From Zygnema cylindricum (lineage: Eukaryota > Streptophyta > Zygnematophyceae > Zygnematales > Zygnemataceae), in contig JBBHKE010002052.1 in NCBI GenBank assembly GCA_037447655.1, forward strand, positions 313,185-375,184: a stretch of 62,000 nt of DNA. The letters run 5' to 3'. This document shows positions 11,766 to 22,882 of this stretch, one piece after another. The stretch's first letter is position 1; each line of letters starts with the position of its first letter. The notes beneath the pieces are model-generated. The model was not told the DNA's origin. It searched no databases and worked only from the letters and a program-made list of their open reading frames with translations. Position numbers and translations under genes: made by a program.

Positions 11766-12260
11766 TGGAACAAACATTACATTACATTATCTCAAAGAGC
11801 ATGCGAAAGCATTCAGTCATGATAGGAGCCCAAAGAATTCTCCAACCAAAGATTTCTTTAATTGGAGATCTTTTCTCTTTACAATGTATTTTCTTCCTTC
11901 TCCTTTTTTGCTACTAAACTGTTCACCTCTCTTTACTAAAATACTTCTACCTAACCGACTTAAAACTACCACTAACACCTAGTGATAAAAGTGAACATAA
12001 GGACGTGACAAAAGGTAGGCGAACGTGCACCTAATCAAACAGTGTGCGCCGAAATTGAGTGGTGCGCACTAATTGAGTGGTGCGCACTTAACCGAATGTT
12101 ACAAGAACATCGCAGTAAATGACAACAATTACCATACAAGAGAATATGCAACGGACGAAACACAAAACAACTCACAAGACGCCAACTGAAACCAAACAAT
12201 GAACCAAGACTAGATCCGTAACTGCAACTAGACGCCAAAACATAACACAACTAGTCCTTT
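11766..12260 (-). repeat. Copia 5' LTR
   Basis: Homologous to 6,147-6,620, with an extra internal 18-bp tandem duplication (AATTGAGTGGTGCGCACT at about 12,054-12,090) and many substitutions. Both LTRs share TAGTCCTT at the outer-sequence end. Confidence 0.88.
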
Positions 12261-13015
12261 CCACAGCGAACCATGACACCTATCGCTCTTCACTGTCTCC
12301 TCTCACTCTCCCTTTCCCTCCCTCTCACCATTCCTCTCCCCATCTTTCCTTCTTCATTCAACTTCCTTCCTCCATCTCCCCATCTCTCTCCCACCTCCAC
12401 CTCCCCCTCCCCCCTCCCTCCCCCAACCCTCATCCCCCAATAAAATCAAAAAAACATTCACAACATATTGTTTTGCCACCAAATGGCTTTTGTCACAATC
12501 CCACACTCCCACCTCTTTCCTCCATGACAAAAACATAATAATTTGCAAAATCAATGAAAAAATCACCCCACAAAAATAGGTAAAAGTATAAATGAATATG
12601 GTGTTCATTTCGATGACCAAAATTAGAACATGAAATGGAGAAACTAATGTAAAATGAAATCTTAGGTTTTTCTTTCTAATTAATAACAAGTTTCACTAAT
12701 CTGATTTTCTGATTACTTTTGCCCATCCCATCCCCTATCCACTCACAAGTCTTTCAATCGTGTGAGGTTGCCTATCTCCGCCGCAATGATCCCTTGTAGT
12801 CCCTTGTAAGTTAAATATCTGCACCCCCCTCTCAAAGGACTTTAAACGGAATCCTTTCATCCTTCTCCCCCCTCCCTGACCATCTTGACCCTTTATGGCA
12901 GAGGTTGCACACATCCTATGAATCAGAATTCAGTGCGATATTTAGTGCGAGATTCCGTATGTAATTCAGTTTGGAATTAAAACAGCAGAGATTGCACGCA
13001 TCGGTAGCCACTCAC

Positions 13016-13209
13016 ATGCCATACACGCGACGGGAATCATCGCATTAGAAATATTGTACATCACATTTGATCTCAGGAAAGTCCTCCTTGTTCCCGGCGG
13101 CCGCCTTCACCGCCTCCAGAGCCGACTCTGCAGCAGCAAGATCGACATCAACAGAGAAGCGGCAGAGGATCAAATTAAAGATACGTTTTCGCAGGTGTGA
13201 AGACATAGA
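13016..13209 (-). pseudogene. LRR gene 1 exon 2 (LRR N-terminal domain, broken)
   Basis: Counterpart of the gene 2 exon at 55,523-55,709. A strong pyrimidine tract and TGCAG acceptor precede it, and a GTGAGT donor ends it. The left copy is 194 nt against 187 nt. One extra A in the CGAAAACG stretch shifts the frame after ten codons. Further on, in the original frame (SALEAVKAAAGNKEDFPEIK, then CDVQYF), a TAA stop replaces the Arg codon that follows Tyr-Phe in gene 2. A second acceptor (CTGCTGCAG) inside the exon would bypass the frameshift but not the stop. Gene 1 is therefore probably non-functional at its N-terminus. Confidence 0.75.
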
Positions 13210-13256
13210 CTGCACAAAAAGAGAGAAAAGGAAAGACATCGGAGGGGAAAACGCAC

Positions 13257-13353
13257 TGTCTGGTTCCGACATGACTCCCTTGTAGTCTCCCATGACGAGT
13301 GACACGTGGCACACCAACATCAGCACTGCCGCGATGACCATGGTGGGCGCCAT
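13257..13353 (-). CDS. LRR gene 1 exon 1 (signal peptide)
   Basis: The exon encodes a start followed by a hydrophobic secretion signal: MAPTMVIAAVLMLVCHVSLV, then MGDYKGVMSEPD. It ends at a GTGCGT donor in phase 1. The paralogue at 55,759-55,852 has nearly the same signal peptide with one fewer residue after it, which supports this start and frame. The predicted role is secretion of the LRR protein. The downstream exon is broken, so this exon probably belongs to a pseudogene. Confidence 0.72.
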
Positions 13354-13597
13354 GGGCTGCAGGGTTGCCACGTCACACTGACAAGAAAGACAGGTGGCAA
13401 TCTTTGAGTAGCGTTCCCAATGTGCGAAAATGAAATCGGAACTTTGGAATGTGACGGGTTTAGATATGGGTACAACTTGCGACGATTGAAAACGAATACG
13501 AAACCTTCTATGAATGATGACGTACGCAAAAACTACGACGGTTGTACACGTCTACAATACACGCGGCAATTGGTGACGTCTCATAAACTAACGACGG

Positions 13598-13745
13598 ATG
13601 TACACGTCTACAATGACAAATGGTGGTAAAACAACTCCCGCGACATCACGTGACATCGTTATCTTGACCGTGTACACGTCTACAATGACAAATGGTGTTA
13701 ATACAACTCCCACGACATCACGTGACATCGTAATCTTGACCGTGA
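13598..13745. repeat. 72-bp tandem repeat, two copies
   Basis: A unit starting TACACGTCTACAATGACAAA occurs at 13,601 and 13,673. It contains CGACATCACGTGACATCG, a near-palindromic G-box core (CACGTG). A third, partial copy lies just upstream (13,545-13,560). Confidence 0.85.
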
Positions 13746-13984
13746 CATTTCGTATATGTCGCAGAGCGACAACTATTTTTTATTTTGATCGTCCTAAAAA
13801 TTTTTAGGCGTGTAACGCGTGCGTGGGCCGTTTTTCATTCGTTGTTTGGGGTGAGACTTTCCTTGAAATCCACTCGCGAGGTGATTTTCGATGAAGTTTT
13901 TTGACGGGCTTGATTCTTTTGCCCGGGGTCGAAAAAAGTAAAACGCCAAAATTCGTTAACATGACGACAGACATAAAGTACATT

Positions 13985-14650
13985 CAAATGCACGATTCAC
14001 AGTAGAAATGGATGACGGATGAGATGAGGATTGAATGTCCTTTTTTTTTGTTTGGACGTAAATCGCCCTTGACGTCACTTCACGTCAACAAAAACGTCGC
14101 GATGTCATTCATGTTGCCGTACGATTAGGTCGCCGATGACTCAAATCCGTCCGTTACCAAACCATACCCGTAAGAAGGGGGGAGGACGTTTCGTCAAAGT
14201 TCCAAAGAAGTTTTAAGTTTACATTTTTTTACGTTCTATTTTGGATGATTTTGATTGGCTATTTGTTTATGAGTTAGCATTTTAAAAAAAATCTTTACAG
14301 TACGAATCATTCATTCGGGATACGACTTCCTGTTTTTTCAAAGTCGCATTTCTGCATTCCGAAAAGGTTTTCCGTGGTTTTCCGTAAAAGAAGATGATTT
14401 ACCACAGTTGTCAAGTTTTGACGCACCGTATGTTTTGTCCATCGCTACGCTCCAAAAAGGTTGACAGCCGAGCGGGCGACGCTCCAAAAAGGTTGACAGC
14501 CGAGCGGTCGATCTGTTTGGCGCCTCTGTTTTTTTTTTTTTGCGGCCTGAATGGTACGGGATTTTTCGTTTCATCATCTCATTCGTCATCCATTTCTAGT
14601 TTGAATCGTGCAAAAGTCTCCATTTCTAGTGTGAATCGTGCAAAAGTATA
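13985..14650. repeat. Diverged inverted repeat with internal tandem duplications
   Basis: GCACGATTCACAGTAGAAAT with its GGATGACGGATGAGATGA continuation (about 13,990-14,025) is mirrored at about 14,573-14,610. The right arm is itself duplicated (TTTCTAGTxTGAATCGTGCA at 14,593 and 14,621). Between the arms a 31-bp unit (CGCTCCAAAAAGGTTGACAG) is repeated at 14,449 and 14,480. The layout fits a non-autonomous DNA transposon or a fold-back element. Confidence 0.5.
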
Positions 14651-15191
14651 GACTTGACGTTTGCTGTTTTTTTAATGAATTGACTTTTTTGTACGGCTAA
14701 CGTTTTTATCGTACGGAACTGAGTTTTGGGTGAAAACGACACAAAAAAGTAGATACTTTAATATATGGGGACGCACCCTAAAAATGGTTTTCAAAGGTTT
14801 CACGGGCGGCTTCATTTATTCCTTTGTTTTTTAGTTTGGCCTGTTTATCACGTGCGTATTAAACTAAACGGGCCTGTCGGGTTTCCCGCGTCTATCACAA
14901 TCATTGAGCTTCAATGGGCATCGCATTTGCAAAATGACAGCTTTTGGCCCCAGATAAAGAGAATCCCTAATATTCCACGAAAATTGTACTTCACCTGACT
15001 ACAAACAAACCTGGATCAATTTGTGAGAAGGCTTAATGGAGGACCACCAAGACCTCTAGGCTCAAAAGTTTTATACGCACAATTGCGTAGCAAATTGTTT
15101 AAACGACTTCTCCAAAGTGGCGAAAAGGTTCGTTGCAAATGGGACTAACTGACTTACCGAGTCGCGATGAGTATAATCTCTTTGCTTGGAA

Positions 15192-15781
15192 GCTACACCG
15201 CGAATCGTTATTAGCGTTATGAACTCTATATCGGCGCCCCCAAATTTTGATTCCAAAACCCGAAATAGAATTAATAATACTAAATTTTCCTGCACGTTAA
15301 CTACGGTTCTAGAGAATTAGCGTTCAAAATTCTAATTTATGATATTATTGAATAGTGTGGTGTACGGACGTGTCAATCCATACAAAATGCAACTTTATTA
15401 AGTAAAAAAGTACGAAAAATGGAATAAAATAATCGCGATTGCATGTAAAACTGCGCTCAGAATAAAAGACAGGATGAGATCGTACCTATTTTAGTGTAAA
15501 AATATGTGTGGCGTAATAATTATTCGCGCGAACACCCAAATTAGAGTTATGAAAAAATTAGAGTCAAAGGACGCAACAGTACGATTTATCAAATTTTGTA
15601 CTTTTACATATTTTACTGTGAAGATCCTAATGTCGAATCCGTCGTACCAAAATTATAATTATAGATCAATTAGAGTTAAACTTTTTTTTCAAAAAAAGTA
15701 GAAATCGTAATTAGTGTTAATAACCCTAATTAATTTTTAACACTAATAATTTCTCAACGCTAATAACGATTCGCGGTGTAG
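15192..15781. mobile_element. MITE-like element with 26-bp terminal inverted repeats
   Basis: CTACACCGCGAATCGTTATT plus AGCGTT at 15,192-15,217 is perfectly inverted at 15,756-15,781. The 590-bp interior is AT-rich, has no coding potential, and carries several copies of ATTAG(A/C/T)GTTA. There is no transposase, so the element would be non-autonomous. Flanking target-site duplication is not obvious. Confidence 0.75.
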
Positions 15782-16069
15782 TGAGTCTCAAACAGTCGTA
15801 CCCATGTGCAATGTCGCACGAGAAGGAAAGCGTGTCCCAGTTCGATCTGTGAGCACCACATATGTAAGGGTCTTCCCAAACCCGTGGGGGAATACTAGGT
15901 CAACCCAAGGACAACGAAGACATGTAAACTGCTCGTTAGGAAGGATTATGTGGGTAACCTCTCGATTTATTGTGAACCTCACTTCAGCAGCAACCGCGGG
16001 AATTACATCGCTCACCAAATTTCACGCAAAATTTTATTCCACCCTATGTGAGGAACAAAGTAAATGAAT

Positions 16070-17280
16070 CTCTTCCGAATCAACCGGTAGGTTGCAAACG
16101 ATGTATCGCCAATTTAGGTGAAGATCGACAATAGTGACCGACAACTCGAAGTATCGGTTAATGATACCCTTCCAAGAGATACACATCATTTACGCACAAA
16201 TGTTGCTCGGTGTCCACCACCAAAAATCCAGGTTATGCTTCACCAAGATAATACAAAGAATTTTCGATAACCGTATGTCCAATTGTTGACAACATTATAT
16301 CTCCAATTCGTCAATGCGGATGGAATGATACAATCGTTTATCTTCGCTGCGCAGACATGGTGCGGTCATACCTGGGCTACTATTTCGAATCCCGTTATAA
16401 ATTTGCGATTGAACTTCCGTGGACCAAAACAGTACTGAAATCGTAGACCTTCCTAGAAATTCGAGTGTCGACTCTAATTCATGTATATTGCAACAGGCAT
16501 AGACATCGCTTGTGTCATTCGGCTTAAGGGAGAAGTACCTCTACCTGTTTGTTCTTTCCAATAAGTATATGGTACACTTTTATTATGAGTACAAGCATCC
16601 AATCAATAATTTGCAAAACAGATGACCACGTGCTAAGAAGTGTGATGTGAAAACACTCACTGTCACTTTCTAACGAAGCCGTATGTTAAGATGAAAGAAT
16701 CACATTTCATATCGAGAGTAAATAAAAAGTGTAAAACCAAAAACCACAAGATATTTTCTGAAGTTTGTTCCGTTTTTTCACCTCAAGGCTAAAATCAATA
16801 CAAAAAATTGGGAAGCCGAGAACTGGAAAAATCGAAAAGAAACGAAAGCCGAAAAGCAAAACCGGAACCGGAATTCCAAAATTTGGGAATGCAAACAAAT
16901 ACAAATATTTCAACAGCAAAAACAGTTTCACATCTTTTGGTACTCTTTTCCAACAATACAAAAGTATCCAAAGAATTAATTCAGATTACGGTCAAAGACA
17001 GGTGTTCAGAAACATACTTCCTCTCTCTCCCTCCCTCTCTCTCTGCCTTTCCCACCTATCCAAACATTGTCGTCCCTTAAAATAGTGAACCTCCGAAATC
17101 CTCCAAATTATCAAATTGAAGACACAAAAACTAAAGTCCATTTTCCCCCCTTTCACTTTTTACACCTTTTTCCTTTTTCTTATTTTTTCCTCCTTTTACA
17201 CACCTTTTTTGCCATCCTTTTCCTTAGTCTTTTCTTTTTCCTTTTCTCACTTTTCCTTTTCCCTCCACTTTCCCCTTTCC
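16070..17280. other. Intergenic duplicate sequence; no gene seen
   Basis: Homologous to 56,390-58,140 (upstream of LRR gene 2 and downstream of SUD1). The open frames at 16,707-17,085 follow base composition, including a TTTTCC/CTTTT-rich stretch at 17,110-17,290. They are not conserved as frames between the two copies, so none is called a gene. Confidence 0.6.
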
Positions 17281-17721
17281 TCAAACCAATTGACCTTGGA
17301 TAAGACTCCTCACTTCACTCCTCCCAGCTCTTCCTATTTGACTTTCTTTGTTCGGCCCTTTAAAGTTATGCAACCTTCTCCCCACTAAATACCGGTCGTC
17401 CCTTAACGAATTATGGAGATCTCCAAGCCATCGGTTTAGTTTTTTCAAACCGTAAAAACCGAAAATAAGTCCCAAAGAAGCGAATCGGTAAATGGCCGAG
17501 TTCACAATTAGAGAAAACCTCGAAAGAGGAAAAATACCTTTTGCGATTACATAAGGGAAACAAAGGGCCGTCAAGAGATCTCAGAGAACATGAGCCACAT
17601 GAGCCACGATTTCACAGAAAACCCATAAACCGTTTAAACGACCAAATTCGCTGTTTTTTACGCGCTCCGATTTTGCTTGCCAGCTGTCGTCTGCGATGAG
17701 ATTCGCCTGTCCCATCATTAC
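17281..17721 (-). pseudogene. SUD1/Doa10-like E3 ligase, last exon (pseudogene)
   Basis: Counterpart of 58,136-58,570, colinear and in one frame, with the same family end (LHNSLRDDRYLVGRRLHNF). Three defects are visible. The acceptor CAG is CAA at 17,722-17,724. An in-frame TGA at 17,581-17,583 replaces an Arg codon of the right copy (EIVAHVAHVL, stop). A 9-bp duplication (CATGAGCCA) and a 9-bp deletion (Trp-Ile-Ala) are in frame. The upstream 53-codon exon present at 60.6 kb was not found between this exon and 21.1 kb. The intact protein family is an ER-membrane RING-CH ubiquitin ligase; this copy is very unlikely to make it. Confidence 0.85.
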
Positions 17722-18689
17722 TTGTTTGCAGAAAGACAAACAGGACAAAAAGACAAATTGACAAAAAGCGAAGAAAAACAAAAGGAGACAGACAAGGAAA
17801 GAACAATCAGGAAAATGAGAAAGGCAACAAGAAACCTGAAAAGTAAATGCTATAATAAATAGTTTGGGACCATTTGGGAAAACTCTTTGAAAAAAGACAA
17901 GGATCCCGAGTCGATGATGGTTGATGGTAGTTTTTTGCTTGAACTACCATCAACAACCTTTCAGGTAAAAATTGATGTAGAAACTTAGCGATGTACATCC
18001 AATAGGCCTTGCCGCTAATCAATGCGTATTTTTTGAGGGGTAACAATAATCGATATATTGAACGGCCAATAATCGCAACACGACATTGATTGTAATTCTC
18101 CATCTCAGTTTTTACTGATTAAAAAAGCTGTCATGTGAAGCTTTTAAAATGGCAAGTAACCGCTGTACAATTATGGTCATAATTTAATTTAGGAAGGACA
18201 AGAAGAGATGAGGTGGAGGTGGAAGAGAGGGGAGGAGAAAAGAGGAGAGGATAGGCGAGGAGGGGAAGTGTTTTTGTGTGATTGTCTGTCGTAATTCTTT
18301 GATTCACAGATGATAACAGATGATGGAGGGCTTCTAGGGAAGACAGGAAACATCTAACCCTAAAATCCTTAGGAGTGCGCTTGATACCTTCTTTAGGATC
18401 CTAGGTTGTCTTCCCTTCACACTAATCTTGTCCATGACAACGTACAAAAAACAAAGAAAATTCAGTAGTTCATACAATCCCATGGCCTAACCCTAAAACC
18501 TTAAACCATGCGTTTCACACCTTAAAGAACTGTAAGATGTCCCCTTTCCGACAGATCACCATCATTGAAAATGTGCAAAACACATTTGAAAACTTCGCAT
18601 TTTAAGAATGTGTACCATATCTTACTATACTCAGTTTTTTGCAGTACACATTCAGCTATAAAATATCAAAAACCTTAAGTGAGAAAAAA

Positions 18690-18850
18690 TAAAAAAATCA
18701 GCGGACCATCGGCAATCATCGCGATGTCGATAGTTATCGGCGAACCGACAACTATCGATTTTTCAAAATCTTCATAACACGATATATCAACAAAGCAATA
18801 TATCGTCTGCGATTTCAATCGTGTACATCACTACAAAAAATAAAACTGAA
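18690..18850. repeat. TATCG-rich fold-back repeat (copy 1)
   Basis: Contains CGATAGTTATCGGCGAACCG followed by ACAACTATCG, an 8-bp stem with a 14-nt loop, and further TATCG motifs. Related sequence is at 59,400-59,530 (its duplicate), and the same motif style occurs at 35,440-35,570 and 61,220-61,770. Confidence 0.5.
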
Positions 18851-19339
18851 ATGTGAAAGGAAACTGTCAATAGCGGATAGCTCAAATTCATTAGCACTAA
18901 AATACAACGTACATACTTAGGTTACTTGCAATGAAACTCAAGTATCTTATCCTTCCCTCTGTCTCTCTCTCCCTCACCCTCAAGATTGAACGTTATTCCA
19001 TGATTATTGATGAATATTGTTGATAGTGATAATTGATAATGATTATGGATACAAGCACAAAAGACAGGCTTACTAAGATTCTTTTCGTCCACATATTTAA
19101 AAGGTTTAATTAAGGCTATTATTTCGGGTTTTAAATTTTTTTTAGGAAGGTCTTGCTAACGTACCAGACGTGTCTACATTTAAAAAAACAACAATCCTAA
19201 AGCCCAATCTTGGTGGAGAAAAAAAGCAGGACAATCAGGACTCGAAGAGGAACAACTACTAAAATTTAGAATAAGAGACCGATTAGAACCGGTCCCACTC
19301 CCACCTGCAATTATCCACAAATGCCAAAAAATTGTGGGA

Positions 19340-21110
19340 TTCAAACTATCGCCAGCTATGTTTTAAAAACATCAGACCATTTGAAAACCAATAGAAAAAA
19401 GAAAATTTGTCATTTTGGCCTTTCGGTAAAGGAATTACTATTTTCGGACAATTAAACTACTACGTGAATTAGTAATTTTGTGTGTTGAAATTGAAGTATT
19501 TTCTAGGTTTGTACTAGGATAGAAAAGAGCATTCGGATAGAAAAGAGCATTAGGATAGAAAAGAGCAAAGGCAGTCTGCCTCTAACTCCCTTCTCCAAGC
19601 CCCCACACTTGTTGTAGTCACTGAAGGCTAGATAGGGAGCTAGAGCCTTGGTTGCCTAGGCCCTCTAGAGAGACAGGGAGTAGTTTTGGTAGATTACCAA
19701 AAGGGATATTGACGGAACCAGGATTTGATCTTGGCACATGTTGTCCATCAAGTCTCCGATAGACGTTAGCTTTATCCTATAGTCTAGGACCAATGCTGGT
19801 GTGTATTCGGTACCATTGTTATATAAATAGGGTCAACGCGATATGTTTCATTTAACAGATTACGGGACAGACTGTACACGTAAATGAATTAGACCGCACG
19901 AATTCCGGACTGCACGGAATTAACGAAAAGACATTTCATTTCGACGGCAAGTATTAAATGTCGGTCTTCATCGAACGGCGGTGGTAAGAGCCGAGATCGC
20001 GAAAAGGGCTTTTTGGCGTTTTCCAGACGTCGCCACTTCGGATGACACGTGGCAACATTGTACGGGTTTACGGAATCTTCGGAGCGCAAGACAACAAGTC
20101 CGGATGTGACAAATGTCACCGCTATGGACATGCCGTACAAATATCGTACAGCAAGTACTCCGGCACCTGTACTTTTCTGTACTGTACTGTCTTGAGATAG
20201 GTACCATACTTCAATAGAAGGGATTTTAGAGAGGGAATAGGACTTATAATATTTTGGTAGGTAGCCGCCTCTCTCTCACAGAGCATCTGTGTAAATCGGC
20301 AAACTTTGCCATTGAATTACAACTCACTCAGTTGACCATTTTCAGTGCTAGGCTACATAGGGGTGTAGTCGGTCAGAGTTTTTGCCTGCCAGGGTGGCTG
20401 CATTTCTAAGGGAAAGTCAATGTGGGGGAAGGTGTCCAAATACTCATATTCTAACTTTGCATTCTGTGGGGGAACTGAGCACACAGAAAGTCTTATTTCG
20501 CAGGGGTGAAGCTGTATTGGGGTTGTAACTGTGAGGGTGTCAGTCATTTAGGTTTGTATCAACTTGGAGTCGGCACTATCTAGATAAGCTTCTTTGGATC
20601 TGCAAATTCTGTGGGGGAATGGAACCCATAGAATTTCATTGTGCACGACCATTACAAGCTCATTGAACGCGGCTAGACCGTCATTATTTACGTATTGCAC
20701 CCGACATTAAGGCAATGAGAATATTTTACAGTTTACACAGGATTCTTAGAGCTGAATTTGTAGTCTGACAACTAACAGGTGTCATGATTCTGTCATATCA
20801 TTTGTTTAAATATGGAGGACCAAGGGTTTTTTTTCTATCCATTCGTCCTTTTTGTTTTTCAAGCCCATTATTAGATATCGACCTCGACACATAAAGGGGC
20901 CTATTGAGGGTCAAAAAAATACCTCGTATCAAATATCGAGAATATGTCCTCGATATAAAACACTATAAAAAACACACTTACTGCTCTGCCTTCACAAAGA
21001 GAAACAGATGTTCAAAATATGCAAAAAAAAAACAGCAATGGCAACGTAAATTGAAATGAAAAAAAAATAGAAATTGAACGGAAATGGAAATGGAAATGGA
21101 ACCGGAAAAA
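19340..21110. other. No assignable gene; possible SINE
   Basis: Holds two minus-strand open stretches of 83 and 64 codons (19,889-20,140 and 20,353-20,547) that match no family I recognise. The motif ATTCTGTGGGGGAA occurs twice (about 20,460 and 20,606). On the minus strand at about 19,720-19,790 GATCAAATCCTGGTTCC resembles a pol III B box, preceded by tRNA-like sequence, as in tRNA-derived SINEs. In the intact SUD1 copy this relative position carries a 53-codon exon, which is absent here. Confidence 0.4.
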
Positions 21111-21116
21111 ACTCAC

Positions 21117-21276
21117 CATTGCATTTTTCCCCATAAGTGAAGGGAAGACGAGTGATGTGACCGAAAACCCTTATTCCGATACCCACGGGAACCAATAAAA
21201 TTGCAAGTATTCCAAATGACAATTTGTCATCTAGGCCACCACCACTAACAAAACCAGACGAGCCACAAATGTGTCC
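21117..21276 (-). pseudogene. SUD1/Doa10-like E3 ligase, internal exon (pseudogene copy)
   Basis: An AACAG acceptor (phase 0) and GTGAGT donor (phase 1) enclose 53 codons. The exon contains a membrane segment, FGILAILLVPVGIGIRVFG, then HITRLPFTYGEKCN. In plant SUD1 proteins this position has a membrane helix followed by a LP-ITHG-KCND stretch. The next exon in the right copy begins with two bases completing Asp, then MYAFGIG. The phases therefore fit exactly: KCN-D-MYAF. The exon is intact, but the gene it belonged to is broken downstream. Its right-hand partner would lie beyond 62 kb. Confidence 0.72.
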
Positions 21277-21639
21277 CTGTTCCCAAAAAACTCCCAAATT
21301 GTTTCAAAATATCTCTTTAAATAGTCTTCAAGCAGTCCCAAACTGTTCCTAAATTGTTCCCAGAATGATCCCAAAACAATTGCTAAAACATTTCCCAAAA
21401 TGTTCTAAAAAAATTCCAAAATGACCTCGAAATGTCCCCAGAATGCTTGTAAAACGTATCCCTAACGGTTCCGAACTTCCTATAACGAGAACATAAGAAT
21501 TATTATCTTTACCACAATCATTTCATCAACGGTTTCCAAGTTTTCCCAGTCCAAAGAACATACACTCATCATCATATATAAATCGATGAACAAAAACATC
21601 AACAGAGAGATAGATAGACACATAAAATGAATAGAGATA

Positions 21640-21829
21640 GAGATGAGAGAGAAGGAGAGGAGAGAGCAAGGGACGTGTGAGAGTAGAGGGAGAGGGAAAG
21701 GAAGAGCAAGGAGAGAGAGAAGAGAGAGAGGGATAGGGAAAGAGGTGAGAGAGCAAGAGGCGAGAGAAGAGAAAGGCGAGAGAGAAAGGCGAGAGAGGCG
21801 AGAGAGGAGAGAGAGAGGCGAGAGAGAGA

Positions 21830-21895
<66 letters not shown>

Positions 21896-21905
21896 GAAAG
21901 AGGGA
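21640..21905. repeat. GA-rich low-complexity tract
   Basis: Imperfect (GAGAGA)n sequence, pure (GA)n at about 21,830-21,890. Overlapping Ser-Leu or Arg-Glu open frames are repeat artefacts. Confidence 0.95.
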
Positions 21906-22882
21906 GGTCAAACTCAAACAGGTTTCTAGAACACAAGACAAAAGAACGATAGCGAAAAATGAAAAATGAAAATAAAATGGGTGTGGAGACTTAAAAAAAT
22001 TATGTGTGAAGGTTTGATTTAAGGAAAAACAGCAGAAACCAGGATCTGAAGCTAAAGCAGAGAACGTACCCTTAGAATTATCTCGAAATCTAACAATATC
22101 AGATAACGAAATAAGAATTGTTATTAATAAACTTCCAATTTTAATTTCCAAGAAGCTACATAAGAAAGGACGTATCAATATGATCATGAATAGTTCTATA
22201 ACTAAACAATTCTACAGGAAAGACAACGAACAAAAATGACCATTGAAAAATGGGGACATTGAAAGAACAAAACTTGAAAAGAACATCGAGAAAATATATT
22301 CAAAAAGCTCTAGTTTTGGGTATTGAGACAACTCCTTCTTGTTGTTCTGAGACAACTGCTGATACTGAAGATGAAGAAGAGGCAGCGGGAGTAGTTATTA
22401 TAGAACAAACAAAGAGAGGAAGCTTCCACAAATACCGATGGCAAAACAGCAACTTTGACAGACGATAACTTTCAAAATAGGGACTCAATTGTCTTTAAAT
22501 TTTACCACAGTGTAGATAACATAAAAAGAAACCTACACACAAAATTTCACCTAATTCAGCTAACAGATCTGTGAGATATTCAGAGATGAAATTACATAAA
22601 ACTGAGTGTACAGTTTTCATATCATTTGTTCCTAATGAATCAAATTCACTAAGTCCTACTTCTATACACTGAAACTACACTAAGCTGTACGGAGGCATTC
22701 CAGCCGTACATCTAACATTCTAACACAACACATACTGTGGGTACACCTGCGTACTCAAGGTATGTCATAAATCACATTCTCAATACTAAACAACTAATTG
22801 GCTACAGACAAAATTCTGTTCTACCAAATATTTACACCGACGTTCAGACAATGTAAAGTGATCGTGATCTAGTCACGCCTCG

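Larger units (their letters stand above)
6147..12260 (-). mobile_element. Degenerate Ty1/copia LTR retrotransposon
   Basis: The 6.1-kb element is in minus orientation. Two diverged LTRs (about 470-490 bp) flank gag, CCHC knuckle, protease, integrase, reverse transcriptase and RNase H in that order. Integrase before RT is diagnostic of copia as opposed to gypsy. Every domain is recognisable, but frames are broken by stops, small tandem duplications and indels. By eye the LTRs differ at roughly one base in six to ten, which points to an old, immobile copy. It lies between the N-terminal exons (13 kb) and the LRR exon (5.3 kb) of LRR gene 1, so it would be intronic. No target-site duplication or primer-binding site could be fixed confidently. 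Confidence 0.92.
13430..16060. other. 2.6-kb segment unique to the left duplicate
   Basis: The right copy passes from about 55,960 to 56,380 where the left copy has 2.6 kb. The left segment holds a 72-bp tandem repeat, a diverged inverted repeat and a MITE-like element (separate entries). No gene family was recognised; the open frames here are short. It is probably one or more transposon insertions after the duplication. Loss from the right copy is the alternative. Confidence 0.6.
12440..19340. repeat. Segmental duplication, left copy
   Basis: This interval aligns in blocks with 54,580-60,050. Pairs are 12,440-13,430 with 54,580-55,920; 16,070-17,080 with 56,390-57,480; and 17,080-19,340 with 57,900-60,050. 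The left copy has about 2.6 kb of extra DNA at 13,430-16,060. It lacks about 430 bp found at 57,480-57,900. The block spans the 5' end of an LRR gene and the 3' exon of a SUD1-like gene. Beyond 19,340 and 60,050 the sequences differ, although a further SUD1 exon at 21.1 kb shows that the original duplication was longer. Confidence 0.85.

Noticed and set aside
13045-13371. Single 108-codon minus frame as an intact small secreted protein
   Set aside because: It reads through an intron; comparison with 55.5-55.85 kb shows separate exons with GT donor and AG acceptor, and the true exon 2 is frameshifted.
21526-22187. Ser/Leu-rich frame with apparent membrane segments
   Set aside because: It covers a pure (GA)n microsatellite; not conserved in the tandem unit B.
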